Positions 34,478 to 43,337 of a DNA stretch of 50,652 nt are shown here, piece by piece (position 1 is the first letter of the stretch; every line of letters starts with the position of its first letter). The stretch is from an uncultured Burkholderiales bacterium. GTDB lineage: Bacteria > Pseudomonadota > Gammaproteobacteria > Burkholderiales > Burkholderiaceae_C. The notes beneath the pieces were generated by a model that saw only the letters and a list, made by a program, of their open reading frames with translations, did not search any database and had not been told where the DNA came from. The stretch is from assembly GCA_943908475.1 (NCBI GenBank), contig CALTTG010000026.1, positions 1 to 50,652 on the forward strand, written 5' to 3'. A program made the translations under genes and the position numbers.

Positions 34478-35455
34478 ATGAGAACCGTTCGCCTGGCTTT
34501 CAGCGATCAGCTGGGGCACTTTGACCCGCACAACAACTTCTGGCTGGATCAGTGGCGACGCTTCACTGAGGTGGAGGTCGTCAGCGACCTGACCCAGGCC
34601 GATGTGCTGATGTATTCCGACTGGGGCCAGGCCCACTGGGGCTTTCAGGGCCCCAAGATCTATCACACGGGCGAAAACATGTGGCCGAACTTCGAGGAGT
34701 GCGACCTCGCGTTCACCAGCATGCACATGCCGCAAGAGCCCCGGCATGTGCGCCTGCCCATTTACTTCTTCTACACCCAGACGCCGCAAGCACTGATCAA
34801 GACCTCGCAGTACGATCCGTCGCAGGTGTTGGCCCGCAAAACAGGGTTTTGCAATTTCCTGGTGTCCAACCCACGCAGCCCCGTGCGCAACGCCGCCTTC
34901 AAGGCACTCAACGCGAGAAAGAGGGTCGACTCGGGTGGGCGGCACTTCAACAATCTGGGCTTTCAGGTGCAAGACAAGCTGCCGTTCGTCAGCCAGTACA
35001 AATTCACCCTGGCCTTTGAGAACTCCAGCACGCCGGGCTACACCACTGAAAAGCTCTTGGAGCCAATGCTGGTCGACAGTTTGCCCATCTATTGGGGCAA
35101 CCCTGATGTGGGCCAAGACTTCAACCCCGACAGTTTCATCATCGCTGAGCGGTTCAGCTCCATCGATGCATTGGTCGAGCATGTCCTGGAGGTCGATGCC
35201 AATGATGCCCTGTACATGCGCTACCTCCGCGAGCCATGGCTGCCAGGCAATCAATTGACCGAAGTGTTTTCTCACGACCGCATCAAGGACGCTTTGGAGG
35301 CCTTCTGGAACTCGCCGCCCCCCCGGTCGCGAGCAAGACGGTGCAAGCCTCGCAAGCTCCGGGAGCATGTTCACCAGTCGGCCATGGCTCGGTCCTGGGA
35401 CAGCTTCAAATGCCGGCTTGAAAGTGCCCTTTGGAAGCTGGGGCACCGCACATGA
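34478..35455 (+). CDS. glycosyltransferase family 10 (fucosyltransferase-like)
   Basis: 325 residues. The C-terminal donor domain has YKFTLAFENSSTPGYTTEKL followed by LPIYWGNPDV, the hallmark of GT10 alpha-1,3/4-fucosyltransferases including those of Helicobacter. The N-terminal acceptor domain has KIYHTGENMWPNF. The basic C-terminal tail may be amphipathic, as in bacterial GT10 enzymes. No GDP-fucose synthesis genes (gmd, fcl) are in the window, so the donor would have to be made elsewhere or be another GDP-sugar. The stop overlaps the next ATG (ATGA). Confidence 0.85.
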   Translation: MRTVRLAFSDQLGHFDPHNNFWLDQWRRFTEVEVVSDLTQADVLMYSDWGQAHWGFQGPKIYHTGENMWPNFEECDLAFTSMHMPQEPRHVRLPIYFFYTQTPQALIKTSQYDPSQVLARKTGFCNFLVSNPRSPVRNAAFKALNARKRVDSGGRHFNNLGFQVQDKLPFVSQYKFTLAFENSSTPGYTTEKLLEPMLVDSLPIYWGNPDVGQDFNPDSFIIAERFSSIDALVEHVLEVDANDALYMRYLREPWLPGNQLTEVFSHDRIKDALEAFWNSPPPRSRARRCKPRKLREHVHQSAMARSWDSFKCRLESALWKLGHRT

Positions 35456-36573
35456 GCGTGAAGAAACTCAAGGTCTTGCACTTCGTGACCGGTGGTTTTT
35501 CCGGGGCGACTTCTGTGGCGCTCGAACTGGCGCGCGCCGCAATGCGTCAACCCGAACTGAATGCTGAAGCCGTGGTGGTGTTGAGGGCCAAACGCACCAC
35601 CCGCCCTGAACGGGTTCAAGCCTTGCGGGATGAAGGGCTCAATGTCCTGACGGTCTCTGGACTGTTTCACTGGCTCACCATCCGGCAACTGACTCGCTTG
35701 TGCCGGGAGCTCCAGCCCGACGTGCTGGTGGCGCACGGCTACCCCGAACACCTGCTCGGACGTCAGGCAGGCGTGCTGGCCGGCGTGCCCACGCTGGTGC
35801 ACGTCGAACACAATTCGCGTGAGCGATACACCCGCCGAAGCCTCAAAACAGCGAGGTCGCTCGATGCACACACCCCCTGCACCATCGGTGTGTCTCAAGG
35901 CGTTTGCGACAACCTGCAAGCCTTGGGTTTTCCTGCCGAGCGCATGCACGCCATTCCCAACGGCGTGGACCTGACGCGCTTTCAGGCCAGCACACCGACC
36001 CCGTGGGAGAGCCGGCAGGCACGGGTGGTCATGAGCGCACGCTACGCCAGCCAGAAAGACCACCTCACCCTCATCCGAGCCTCGGCACTGCTGAGCCGCA
36101 TGCCGCTGACATGTCCGATCTTGCTGGCGGGTGATGGCAAACGCCGCCACAAAGGCAAGGCCGAGGCACTGGCTCGGCAACTGAAACCCGATGCCAACGT
36201 GCAGTTCCTGGGTCAGGTGCGAGACATCCCCCAACTGCTGGCAGACAGCCAGATTTTCGTGCTGAGCACCCACTACGAGGGCATGCCACTGGCGTTGATC
36301 GAAGCCATGGCGGCGGGTTGCCTGGTGATCGGCACCGACGTGCCAGGCGTGCGCGATGTCATCCAACACGGGCACAATGGGTGGTTGGTGCCCGAAAATG
36401 ACGCCCCAGCCCTGGCGCAGCAGATTGCGCATGCCTTGCAACACCCGGTGGAATCGGCACGCATGGCGAGTCAGGGTCAGGCAGACAGCACCCAAGCATT
36501 TGACCAATCACTCAGCGCAGCACAGCATTACTCGGCCTATCGCCAAGCCGCCAGCGCCTCAACACGCCCATGA
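35452..36573 (+). CDS. glycosyltransferase family 4 protein
   Basis: 373 residues. LKVLHFVTGGFSGATSVALE opens the acceptor domain. VVMSARYASQKDHLTLI and THYEGMPLALIEAMAAGCLV are the donor-binding motifs, with GVRDVIQHGHNGWLV following. The ATG at 35452 overlaps the stop of the GT10 gene and replaces a longer TTG-started frame. ATGA overlap with the DUF707 gene downstream. Acts on the cytoplasmic face of the inner membrane; sugars unknown. Confidence 0.87.
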   Translation: MSVKKLKVLHFVTGGFSGATSVALELARAAMRQPELNAEAVVVLRAKRTTRPERVQALRDEGLNVLTVSGLFHWLTIRQLTRLCRELQPDVLVAHGYPEHLLGRQAGVLAGVPTLVHVEHNSRERYTRRSLKTARSLDAHTPCTIGVSQGVCDNLQALGFPAERMHAIPNGVDLTRFQASTPTPWESRQARVVMSARYASQKDHLTLIRASALLSRMPLTCPILLAGDGKRRHKGKAEALARQLKPDANVQFLGQVRDIPQLLADSQIFVLSTHYEGMPLALIEAMAAGCLVIGTDVPGVRDVIQHGHNGWLVPENDAPALAQQIAHALQHPVESARMASQGQADSTQAFDQSLSAAQHYSAYRQAASASTRP

Positions 36574-37400
36574 TGACCACCTTGACGTCGACCACGCGTC
36601 GCAAGAACCTTGTGATCCTTCGCGCGGGAGACAACTCCCTGCACCCCGGTTGGCTGGCTGGCGGCGCCCGTGATTTCGACCTGCTCATCAGCTATTACGG
36701 CAACACCGAGAACAAACACCGCGAAGCGGCCGATCTGTACGAAATGCGCAAAGGTCCCAAGTGGTCGTGCATCGGAGATTTGCTTCAAGCGCGCCCGGAG
36801 CTGCTGGACCAGTACGACGCATTCTGGTTCCCAGATGATGACCTCGAAGCCAACACAACCACACTCAACCGCATGTTCTCGTTCTTCCATGCGTTTGAAC
36901 TGGCTCTGGCACAACCGGCACTGACGCGCGACTCGTATTACTCGTGGGACAACCTGCTGCAGCGTGACGACTACATCTTGCGGTTCGTGAAGTTCGTGGA
37001 AGTCATGGCGCCCATCTTTGACAGGCCATCGCTCAAAGCCTGCTTGAAATCATTCGGTGAAAGCCGCAGCGGCTGGGGCCTGGACTGGCTCTGGCCAGAA
37101 TTGGTCGCCAAGGGACGGACCGACCGCATTGGGCTCATCGATGCCACGCCCGTGAAACACACGCGCCCCTTGGGTGGCGACCTCTACAAAAACAACCCTG
37201 AGCTCGACCCTCGCCTGGACGAGCAAGCGATCATCGACAAATACAGCCTGCATGCGCAGCGCACGATCGCCAAGTACGAGCTGTACGGCGGCGTGGTCCG
37301 CCAGGGTGCCGACCTGAAAGATCAAATCTCACTGGGCCTGCGAAAACTCAACAGCAAGCGGCTGCAGAAACGACGGGCTCGGCAAAAAGCGGCTCGTTGA
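36570..37400 (+). CDS. DUF707 family protein (putative glycosyltransferase)
   Basis: 276 residues. The sequence NLVILRAGDNSLHPGW at the start, FDLLISYYGN, YDAFWFPDDDL (acidic DDD, possible metal site) near 85-95 and SGWGLDWLWPEL near 170 match the DUF707 family, which has a GT-A-like pattern and is found in polysaccharide loci of bacteria and plants. A basic C-terminal tail ends the protein. Function is not established. It follows the GT4 gene by an ATGA overlap and ends 5 bp before the converging GT25 gene. Confidence 0.78.
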   Translation: MMTTLTSTTRRKNLVILRAGDNSLHPGWLAGGARDFDLLISYYGNTENKHREAADLYEMRKGPKWSCIGDLLQARPELLDQYDAFWFPDDDLEANTTTLNRMFSFFHAFELALAQPALTRDSYYSWDNLLQRDDYILRFVKFVEVMAPIFDRPSLKACLKSFGESRSGWGLDWLWPELVAKGRTDRIGLIDATPVKHTRPLGGDLYKNNPELDPRLDEQAIIDKYSLHAQRTIAKYELYGGVVRQGADLKDQISLGLRKLNSKRLQKRRARQKAAR

Positions 37401-37405
37401 GCGCC

Positions 37406-38161
37406 TCAGCGCTTGACCACCCTCAGCCACTGCGCCTTGTGGCGAAACGAGTGGCGCAACACACACCAGTTGTACGTGATGCTGTGGCCCCATTTGCCCA
37501 GCCGGGTCCGCCAGGACGTCTTGCCCTTGCGGGCTCCGATCGAACTGTCATCGCTGGTTGGCGCCAAGCGCACCGGGTAGGGTTGAACGCCAAAGACGTT
37601 CAAATCGTTTTCCCACCACCAGCGAAGGTCGACATCGATGGGGCGACCAAAGGGCACACGGGAGGTCAGCAACTTGCGCGCCCCTTCGCGGCTGACCACA
37701 TACGCCCCCGTCAAACTCGGGAGGCGACGGTACTGCACAAGGTCATGTCCCTGGGTGAGCGAGCTGGAACGGGCAATCTTCTCGCGCGATCGCCCAATGA
37801 GCTTGATCATGTCCCAATGGGGCGGCAACTGGGCCACGGCATCCAACACCGCATCAAAGCCCTGCTCGGGTTCGACGTCGTCCTCGAGCACGAGCGCCCA
37901 AGCAGCATCGCTGTCCAGCAATTGCCGCCAAATGGACAGATGGCTCGCATAACAGCCGCATTCACCGGCCGACAATGGGCGAAAGTAAAGCCGCGCATTG
38001 GCCTCTTCCGTGTAGAAGCTGCGCTGGGCAGCCTCATCCAGTGCCCGCCAATTGACCGCCTCAAACCGTTTGGGCTCGTGGCGGCATCCTGCGAACGCCT
38101 GGGTCATCGCCTCGGCCCTCACGAGGTCGCGGGCCAGGTTGATGTACGTCATCAAAACCAT
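37406..38161 (-). CDS. glycosyltransferase family 25 (LPS biosynthesis) protein
   Basis: 251 residues. It has the GT25 pattern: TYINLARDLVRAEAM at the start, GECGCYASHLSIWRQLL, then the acidic VLEDDVEP, and later LTGAYVVSREGARKLL. GT25 enzymes add galactose or glucose to lipooligosaccharide cores. The longer frame start lies within the neighbouring gene; the ATG at 38159-38161, 5 bp after that gene's stop, is chosen. It forms a two-gene minus-strand unit with the GT8-like gene. Confidence 0.85.
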   Translation of the reverse strand: MVLMTYINLARDLVRAEAMTQAFAGCRHEPKRFEAVNWRALDEAAQRSFYTEEANARLYFRPLSAGECGCYASHLSIWRQLLDSDAAWALVLEDDVEPEQGFDAVLDAVAQLPPHWDMIKLIGRSREKIARSSSLTQGHDLVQYRRLPSLTGAYVVSREGARKLLTSRVPFGRPIDVDLRWWWENDLNVFGVQPYPVRLAPTSDDSSIGARKGKTSWRTRLGKWGHSITYNWCVLRHSFRHKAQWLRVVKR

Positions 38162-38166
38162 GCGAC

Positions 38167-38928
38167 TCACTCCACCCAGTGCTGAGTGATCCAGTTCGCG
38201 GGTTGGATGAAACGCCACCGACGATTCCGCCGCCCCGCCAAAGCGTCAGGTGGGTTGACCTCACCGTGAAAGATCACGATGCGGCAGCCTTGCGGGAACA
38301 TGGGCTCCCGCCAGTAATTCGTCGGCCACGTGGGAATGCAGTGGTATTTGAAACTTGCGCACCAGTCAGCTTGCCAATACTGCAACCGGCCCTGACGATG
38401 CATCACATCAGACAGAAACGCCTGCTCATTGCGGAAGCGCTTGCGAACCGACTCCACGTTCTGGCGGAACTCTGACAGCACGTCCCCGTGGGCACCCAGG
38501 CGGAATCGATAGACCGACGAATTGCCAGTCACCCGCCAAGGGCGCTTCCAGTCGTGGATGATCAAAAACTCGCCGGGCACCTCGAAGAACGGCGTGATGT
38601 CACCCGTGATGACGACATCGAGGTCCAGGAACAACGCCGTGCCTTGCAAACCATGCAGGTCGGGCTCGAACGTGGTCAGCTTGGTCCAGCCACGCTCGGG
38701 AATGCCGGGAGGCAGGGCCAAACTGGGAATCGGCAAACACTGCACCTCCGGGCGAATGCCCTGGGTGTTGTCCGTCAGGCACACGAAGTGGAAAGCCCCT
38801 TTGAGGTGACGCGCCACCATGCCATAGAGGCGATTGACATACTCAGGCCCGTACTTGGTGCCCCACTTCATGCACAAGATGACGCGGCTGTCCTTCGTTG
38901 TGGGCAAGTGAGATGCGAGTTCAGTCAT
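38167..38928 (-). CDS. predicted glycosyltransferase (GT8-like, DxD)
   Basis: 253 residues. VILCMKWGTKYGPEYVNRLY opens the protein, TALFLDLDVVITGDI (about 103-117) supplies the DxD metal site as in GT8-type enzymes, and NEQAFLSDV with a C-terminal RIVIFHGEVNP (metal-binding His region) completes the pattern. The ATG at 38926-38928 is used; a TTG eight codons earlier is less likely. I recognise the fold, not the specific family. It starts 92 bp from the divergent GT25 gene on the plus strand. Confidence 0.72.
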   Translation of the reverse strand: MTELASHLPTTKDSRVILCMKWGTKYGPEYVNRLYGMVARHLKGAFHFVCLTDNTQGIRPEVQCLPIPSLALPPGIPERGWTKLTTFEPDLHGLQGTALFLDLDVVITGDITPFFEVPGEFLIIHDWKRPWRVTGNSSVYRFRLGAHGDVLSEFRQNVESVRKRFRNEQAFLSDVMHRQGRLQYWQADWCASFKYHCIPTWPTNYWREPMFPQGCRIVIFHGEVNPPDALAGRRNRRWRFIQPANWITQHWVE

Positions 38929-39020
38929 GGAAGGGTCGTCCGGCCGAGCCAAACCGGCATTATCGAGGGAATTGCCCTCTTGGTATCATCCGCGACCACA
39001 CACCACGACCTGACCGACCG

Positions 39021-39791
39021 ATGCCTTCACTGCCGCAGGTGATGACTTATGTCATCAACCTAGACCGATCACCGCAGCGCATGGCCATCATGGAAGAGCG
39101 ACTCAAGCCTCTGGACCTGGCCTGGACCCGAGTCAGCGCGGTGGAGGGCAAGCAACTGGACCTGCCCAATCTGCGGGAATTGTCCATCCCAGGGTTTCTT
39201 GCCAATCACGGCAAACAGCCCAAACCTGCCGAGGTCGGGTGCTACCTGTCACACATTCGCGTCTTCGAGGCCTTTCTGGCCCAACACGACGCTGAGTTCG
39301 CCCTGGTGCTGGAAGACGATGTGCTGTTTCAGGACGATTTCCTCGAGGTCTTGCAGGCCTTGACGCAATGCGCCTCCGCATGGGATTTGGTGCGTTTGTC
39401 GGGCTTTCATTCGGGCGGGCCCGTGGGCATTCAAGCGCTCACCGAGCGCCGCCAACTGGCCATCATGTTCTTCAAACAGACCAGCTCGGCCGCCTACCTG
39501 ATCAACCGCAAGGCGGCTCAGGCCATGCTCAACTCGCTGTTGCCCATGACGGTGCCTTACGACCACGCGTTTGACCAACCCTGGGCCATGGGCGTGAAAG
39601 CACGCATGGTGTCGCCTTTGCCCATCTCGCTCGACTGGGAGCAAGAGTCCACCATCGGTTATGCGCCAGGCACTTCGGGCAAGCTCAAGTGGTACCGGCG
39701 TTTCAGCACCTACCGCTACCGGCTGTGCAATGAGTGCCGCAGGGCCGTGAACAGCACCTCCGAGTGGCTTGCACACCAATTGAAGTTCTGA
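39021..39791 (+). CDS. glycosyltransferase family 25 (LPS biosynthesis) protein
   Basis: 256 residues. TYVINLDRSPQRMAIMEERL at the N-terminus, EVGCYLSHIRVFEAFL, the metal-site motif LVLEDDVLFQDDFLEVL and SSAAYLINRKAAQAML match GT25 lipooligosaccharide glycosyltransferases. The ATG at 39021 is followed by another at 39042. The frame upstream overlaps the divergent gene and is not coding. Only 6 bp separate it from msbA, so it is probably co-transcribed with the lipid A flippase, supporting a lipopolysaccharide-core role. Confidence 0.88.
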   Translation: MPSLPQVMTYVINLDRSPQRMAIMEERLKPLDLAWTRVSAVEGKQLDLPNLRELSIPGFLANHGKQPKPAEVGCYLSHIRVFEAFLAQHDAEFALVLEDDVLFQDDFLEVLQALTQCASAWDLVRLSGFHSGGPVGIQALTERRQLAIMFFKQTSSAAYLINRKAAQAMLNSLLPMTVPYDHAFDQPWAMGVKARMVSPLPISLDWEQESTIGYAPGTSGKLKWYRRFSTYRYRLCNECRRAVNSTSEWLAHQLKF

Positions 39792-39797
39792 CCGCGC

Positions 39798-41528
39798 ATG
39801 GAATTCAAAGACACCGCCGAGAAGCTCTGGGCTTACGCCAAGCCCCAGTGGCGCATGCTGGCCGGCACGATTGCCTGCTTCATGGCCAGTGCGGCCATCG
39901 AGCCGCTCATCCCCGAGCTGTTCAAGCGCTTGCTCGACTCAGGCTTCAAGGAAGGCCTCAGCTACCCGATCTGGGTGGTTCCCGCCATCATCATCGGGCT
40001 GTTCACCATCCGGGGGGTGTTTGCCTTCATGGGCACGTACACCATGAACTCGGCCACATCGGGCATGGTGCTGGCACTGCGCCGAGACCTCATGCGGGGC
40101 CTGCTCAAAGCCGATGCCAAATTGTTCACGGCCATCAGCCCTGGTCTGGCGGTCACCAAGATCATCAATGACCCGCAGGCGGCGGCCAATGGCCTGGGGG
40201 GCTCTGCGGTGGCCGCCCTCAAGGACGGCACCACCCTGATTTGCCTCATCGGCTACCTGTTCTACCTGAACTGGCAACTGACCTTGCTGTCGCTGTGCGT
40301 GATGCCGCTGCTGGCACTGACCGTGAAGGTGGCCAAAAAACGCCTGGAAAAAGTGGGCGGAGCTTCCTACGAGGCCCAACAGGCGCTGGTGGGCACCGTG
40401 GATGACAATGCCCGCGCCTGGCGGGTGGTCCGCACCTTTGATGCTGCCGATTTCGAGCTGAATCGATTTGACCAACAGGCCAACCACCACCGACGCATGA
40501 CCATGAAGACCGTGGTGGCGGCCAACCTGGTGAGCCCGGTCACCCAAGTCATTGCAGCAATGGGGGTGGCCCTCATCGTCACGCTGGCGCTGGTGCAGGC
40601 ACAGAGCAATGCCAAAACCGTGGGCGATTTCACCGCCTTCATCATGGCCATGCTGCTCGCCATCCGTCCCATGCGCACGGTGACCGATCTCTACCAGCCC
40701 GTTTATGGCGCCCTGATCACCGCCCGCGGTGCGTTCGAGCTCATCAACGCGCCCCAGGAAATCGACCATGGCACCCAAGAGCTGGCCACCTGCACCGGCG
40801 ACATCCGCTTCGACCAGGTGAGCCTGCAATACGACGGTGCTTCCACCCCTGCGCTCAATGGCCTGAACCTGCACATCGAGCCGGGCCAGACCGTGGCCCT
40901 GGTGGGCTCTTCGGGAGCTGGCAAGAGCACCGTGGTCAGCGCCCTGCTCCGATTTGCGGTGCCCACCGGCGGCCAGATCCTGCTCGATGGCACCCCCATC
41001 AACGACATCAAGCTGGCCAACCTCCGGCGCCACTTCGCCGTGGTCTCCCAAGACATCGTGCTGTTCGATGGCTCCATTGCCCAAAACGTGGCCTACGCCA
41101 GCCCCTTGGGCCTGAACCGAGACAAGGTCGAGCAATGCCTGAGGGCCGCCAACCTCTGGACGCACGTCAGCACCCTGCCTGAGGGCATGGACGCAGGCAT
41201 CGGGACCAACGGCGGCAAGCTGTCGGGCGGCCAGCGCCAGCGCTTGGCCATTGCGCGGGCCCTGTACCGCGACGCCGCCGTCTGGATCTTCGACGAAGCC
41301 ACCTCGGCCCTCGACTCGGAATCTGAGGCCATTGTTCAGCGTTCCATCGAAGACCTGCGCCACGCCAAAACCCTCATCTTGATCGCCCACCGCCTGAGCA
41401 CCATCAAGAATGCCGATGTGATCTGCGTGATGGCCGACGGGTGCATCATCGAACAAGGCAACCACGCCGAACTGATGGCCCAGGGCGGCGTCTACGCCAA
41501 CATGGTGCGCATTCAATCTGCGCATTGA
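39798..41528 (+). CDS. msbA: lipid A export ATP-binding/permease protein MsbA
   Basis: 576 residues, a half-transporter of the normal length. Residues 1 to about 320 are six membrane helices (ABC type I exporter). The nucleotide-binding domain has Walker A LVGSSGAGKST (about 370-380), LSGGQRQR signature (about 475-482), Walker B AAVWIFDEATSALDS and the switch His in LIAHRLS. It flips lipid A-core from the inner to the outer leaflet of the inner membrane. It sits downstream of core-type glycosyltransferases, as in other betaproteobacteria. Confidence 0.92.
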   Translation: MEFKDTAEKLWAYAKPQWRMLAGTIACFMASAAIEPLIPELFKRLLDSGFKEGLSYPIWVVPAIIIGLFTIRGVFAFMGTYTMNSATSGMVLALRRDLMRGLLKADAKLFTAISPGLAVTKIINDPQAAANGLGGSAVAALKDGTTLICLIGYLFYLNWQLTLLSLCVMPLLALTVKVAKKRLEKVGGASYEAQQALVGTVDDNARAWRVVRTFDAADFELNRFDQQANHHRRMTMKTVVAANLVSPVTQVIAAMGVALIVTLALVQAQSNAKTVGDFTAFIMAMLLAIRPMRTVTDLYQPVYGALITARGAFELINAPQEIDHGTQELATCTGDIRFDQVSLQYDGASTPALNGLNLHIEPGQTVALVGSSGAGKSTVVSALLRFAVPTGGQILLDGTPINDIKLANLRRHFAVVSQDIVLFDGSIAQNVAYASPLGLNRDKVEQCLRAANLWTHVSTLPEGMDAGIGTNGGKLSGGQRQRLAIARALYRDAAVWIFDEATSALDSESEAIVQRSIEDLRHAKTLILIAHRLSTIKNADVICVMADGCIIEQGNHAELMAQGGVYANMVRIQSAH

Positions 41529-41542
41529 CCCTGAGATGCTTG

Positions 41543-41572
41543 TTGTTCACGCCCCACTTCAGGCGCTGTAAC
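41543..41572 (+). promoter_or_regulatory. possible sigma-70 promoter in front of pilB
   Basis: TTGTTC (41543-41548) and TGTAAC (41567-41572) are separated by 18 bases, ahead of the pilB ATG at 41581. The -10 element is only eight bases from the ATG, so the leader would be nearly absent. It is a weak match, given because the 52-base gap after msbA is the first place a promoter for the pil block could lie. Confidence 0.2.
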
Positions 41573-41580
41573 ATCGCGGC

Positions 41581-43305
41581 ATGGCTGAAACCACCTTTGC
41601 CGACGTCCCTGGCCCGCTGTCTGGCGTGGCCCGGGTGCTCGTGAACGCGGGCAAGCTGGAGCCCCACACGGCGGAGGCCCTGACCAAAGCCGCCCGCGAG
41701 CAACGCAAGAACTTCGTCTCCACCCTGCTGTCCACCGGCAGGATCAAGTCGGACGAATTGGCCCACACGCTGTCCAACGCCCTGTCGGTGCCCTTGCTGG
41801 ACCTCTCGGCCATCGACGTGCAACGCCTGCCACAAGGCGTGATCGACAGCAAACTCTCGTCGCAGTACCAGGTGCTGGTGCTGTCCAAGCGAGGCAGCCG
41901 CCTCTTCGTGGCGGGGGCCGACCCCACCGACCAAGAGGCCATCGAGCGCATCAAGTTCGCCACCCAACTCACGCCCGAGTGGGTGCTGGTTGAGCACGAC
42001 AAACTCGTGAAGGTGCTTGAAGGCGTCAACAGCACGGCCGCCGAGCAGATGAACGCACTCACCTCGGAAGAGTTCGAGTTCGACATCACCGACGACGCCG
42101 CGCCGCCTCCAGAAGCCGCCAACGAACTCAACACCGACGTCGAAGACGCCCCGGTGGTGAAGTTCCTGCAAAAAATGCTGGTGGACGCCATCAACGCCCG
42201 GGCGTCCGACCTTCACTTCGAGCCCTACGAATACAACTACCGCGTGCGCTTCCGCGTGGACGGCGAGTTGCGAGAAATCACCCAGCCCCCCATCGCCATC
42301 AAGGACAAGCTGGCCTCTCGCATCAAGGTCATCTCCAAACTCGACATCGCCGAAAAACGCGTGCCGCAAGACGGCCGCATGAAGATGAAGTTCGGCACCA
42401 AGGCGATTGACTTCCGCGTCAGCACCTTGCCCACCTTGTTTGGCGAAAAGATCGTGATCCGGATCCTGGACCCGTCCAGCGCCAAACTCGGCATCGAGGC
42501 CCTGGGCTATGAACCAGAAGAAAAAGCACGCCTGCTGGACGCCATCAAGCGCCCCTACGGCATGGTGCTGGTCACGGGTCCCACCGGCTCGGGCAAAACG
42601 GTGTCGCTGTACACCTGTCTGAACATCCTGAACCAGCCGGGCGTCAACATCGCCACGGTGGAAGACCCTGCCGAAATCAACCTGCCGGGCATCAACCAGG
42701 TCAACGTCAATGACCGGGCCGGGCTGAACTTCGCGGTCGCCCTCAAAGCCTTCCTGCGTCAGGATCCGGACATCATCATGGTCGGTGAAATTCGCGACCT
42801 GGAAACCGCCGACATCGCCATCAAGGCCGCCCAGACCGGCCACATGGTGATGTCGACCCTGCACACCAATGACGCCCCCACCACCCTCACCCGCTTGATG
42901 AACATGGGGGTGGCGCCGTTCAACATCGCCTCCAGCGTCATCCTGATCACGGCCCAGCGGCTGGCGCGTCGCTTGTGCGAGAACTGCAAGTCACCCACCG
43001 AATACCCCCGGGAAGCCATGCTGAATGCGGGCTTCACCGAGGCGGATCTCGAGGGAAACTGGAAGCCTTACCGAGCGATCGGCTGTTCAAGTTGCAACAA
43101 TGGTTACAAAGGTCGGGTGGGTCTTTACCAGGTGATGCCCATCAGCGAGGAGATTCAGCGCATCATCCTCACCCAGGGCACGGCCATGGACATCGCCAAG
43201 CAGGCCGCCCTGGAGGGCGTGCGCGATCTGCGCCAGTCCGGGCTGGTCAAGGTCAAAGCCGGCATGACCACGCTGGAAGAAGTGATCTCGGTCACCAACG
43301 AGTGA
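41581..43305 (+). CDS. pilB: type IV pilus assembly ATPase PilB
   Basis: 574 residues. The N-terminal MshEN/GSPII-E domain (about 1-150) is followed by the ATPase core. Walker A is GPTGSGKT (about 333-340), the Asp and Walker B regions are ATVEDPAE and DPDIIMVGEIRD, and the His box is STLHTNDAP. A tetra-cysteine zinc site is formed by CENC (about 466) and CSSC (about 502). It powers pilus extension from the cytoplasmic face. The gene heads the pilB-pilC-pilD-coaE-zapD-yacG series. Confidence 0.96.
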   Translation: MAETTFADVPGPLSGVARVLVNAGKLEPHTAEALTKAAREQRKNFVSTLLSTGRIKSDELAHTLSNALSVPLLDLSAIDVQRLPQGVIDSKLSSQYQVLVLSKRGSRLFVAGADPTDQEAIERIKFATQLTPEWVLVEHDKLVKVLEGVNSTAAEQMNALTSEEFEFDITDDAAPPPEAANELNTDVEDAPVVKFLQKMLVDAINARASDLHFEPYEYNYRVRFRVDGELREITQPPIAIKDKLASRIKVISKLDIAEKRVPQDGRMKMKFGTKAIDFRVSTLPTLFGEKIVIRILDPSSAKLGIEALGYEPEEKARLLDAIKRPYGMVLVTGPTGSGKTVSLYTCLNILNQPGVNIATVEDPAEINLPGINQVNVNDRAGLNFAVALKAFLRQDPDIIMVGEIRDLETADIAIKAAQTGHMVMSTLHTNDAPTTLTRLMNMGVAPFNIASSVILITAQRLARRLCENCKSPTEYPREAMLNAGFTEADLEGNWKPYRAIGCSSCNNGYKGRVGLYQVMPISEEIQRIILTQGTAMDIAKQAALEGVRDLRQSGLVKVKAGMTTLEEVISVTNE

Positions 43306-43337
43306 GCTGACCACCCCCTCAATACGGAGTCACGAGA

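Noticed and set aside
33322..34479. Long open frame on the minus strand opposite glf
   Set aside because: It mirrors the glf codons exactly; glf has all family motifs, and the mirror frame is explained by GC-rich third positions.
37400..37413. Small hairpin AGCGC-CTCA-GCGCT between converging genes
   Set aside because: Only five base pairs and no T-run on either side, so not a convincing terminator.
38929..39020. Promoter pair in the divergent gap before the GT25 gene
   Set aside because: TTGCCC and TATCAT are present but only six bases apart, not a functional spacing.
39939..41525. Long open frame on the minus strand opposite msbA
   Set aside because: His/Gln/Gly-rich composition typical of an antisense shadow; msbA is clearly the real gene.
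41446..42864. Long open frame on the minus strand across msbA end and pilB
   Set aside because: Spans two real genes and the gap between them, with low-complexity composition; shadow.
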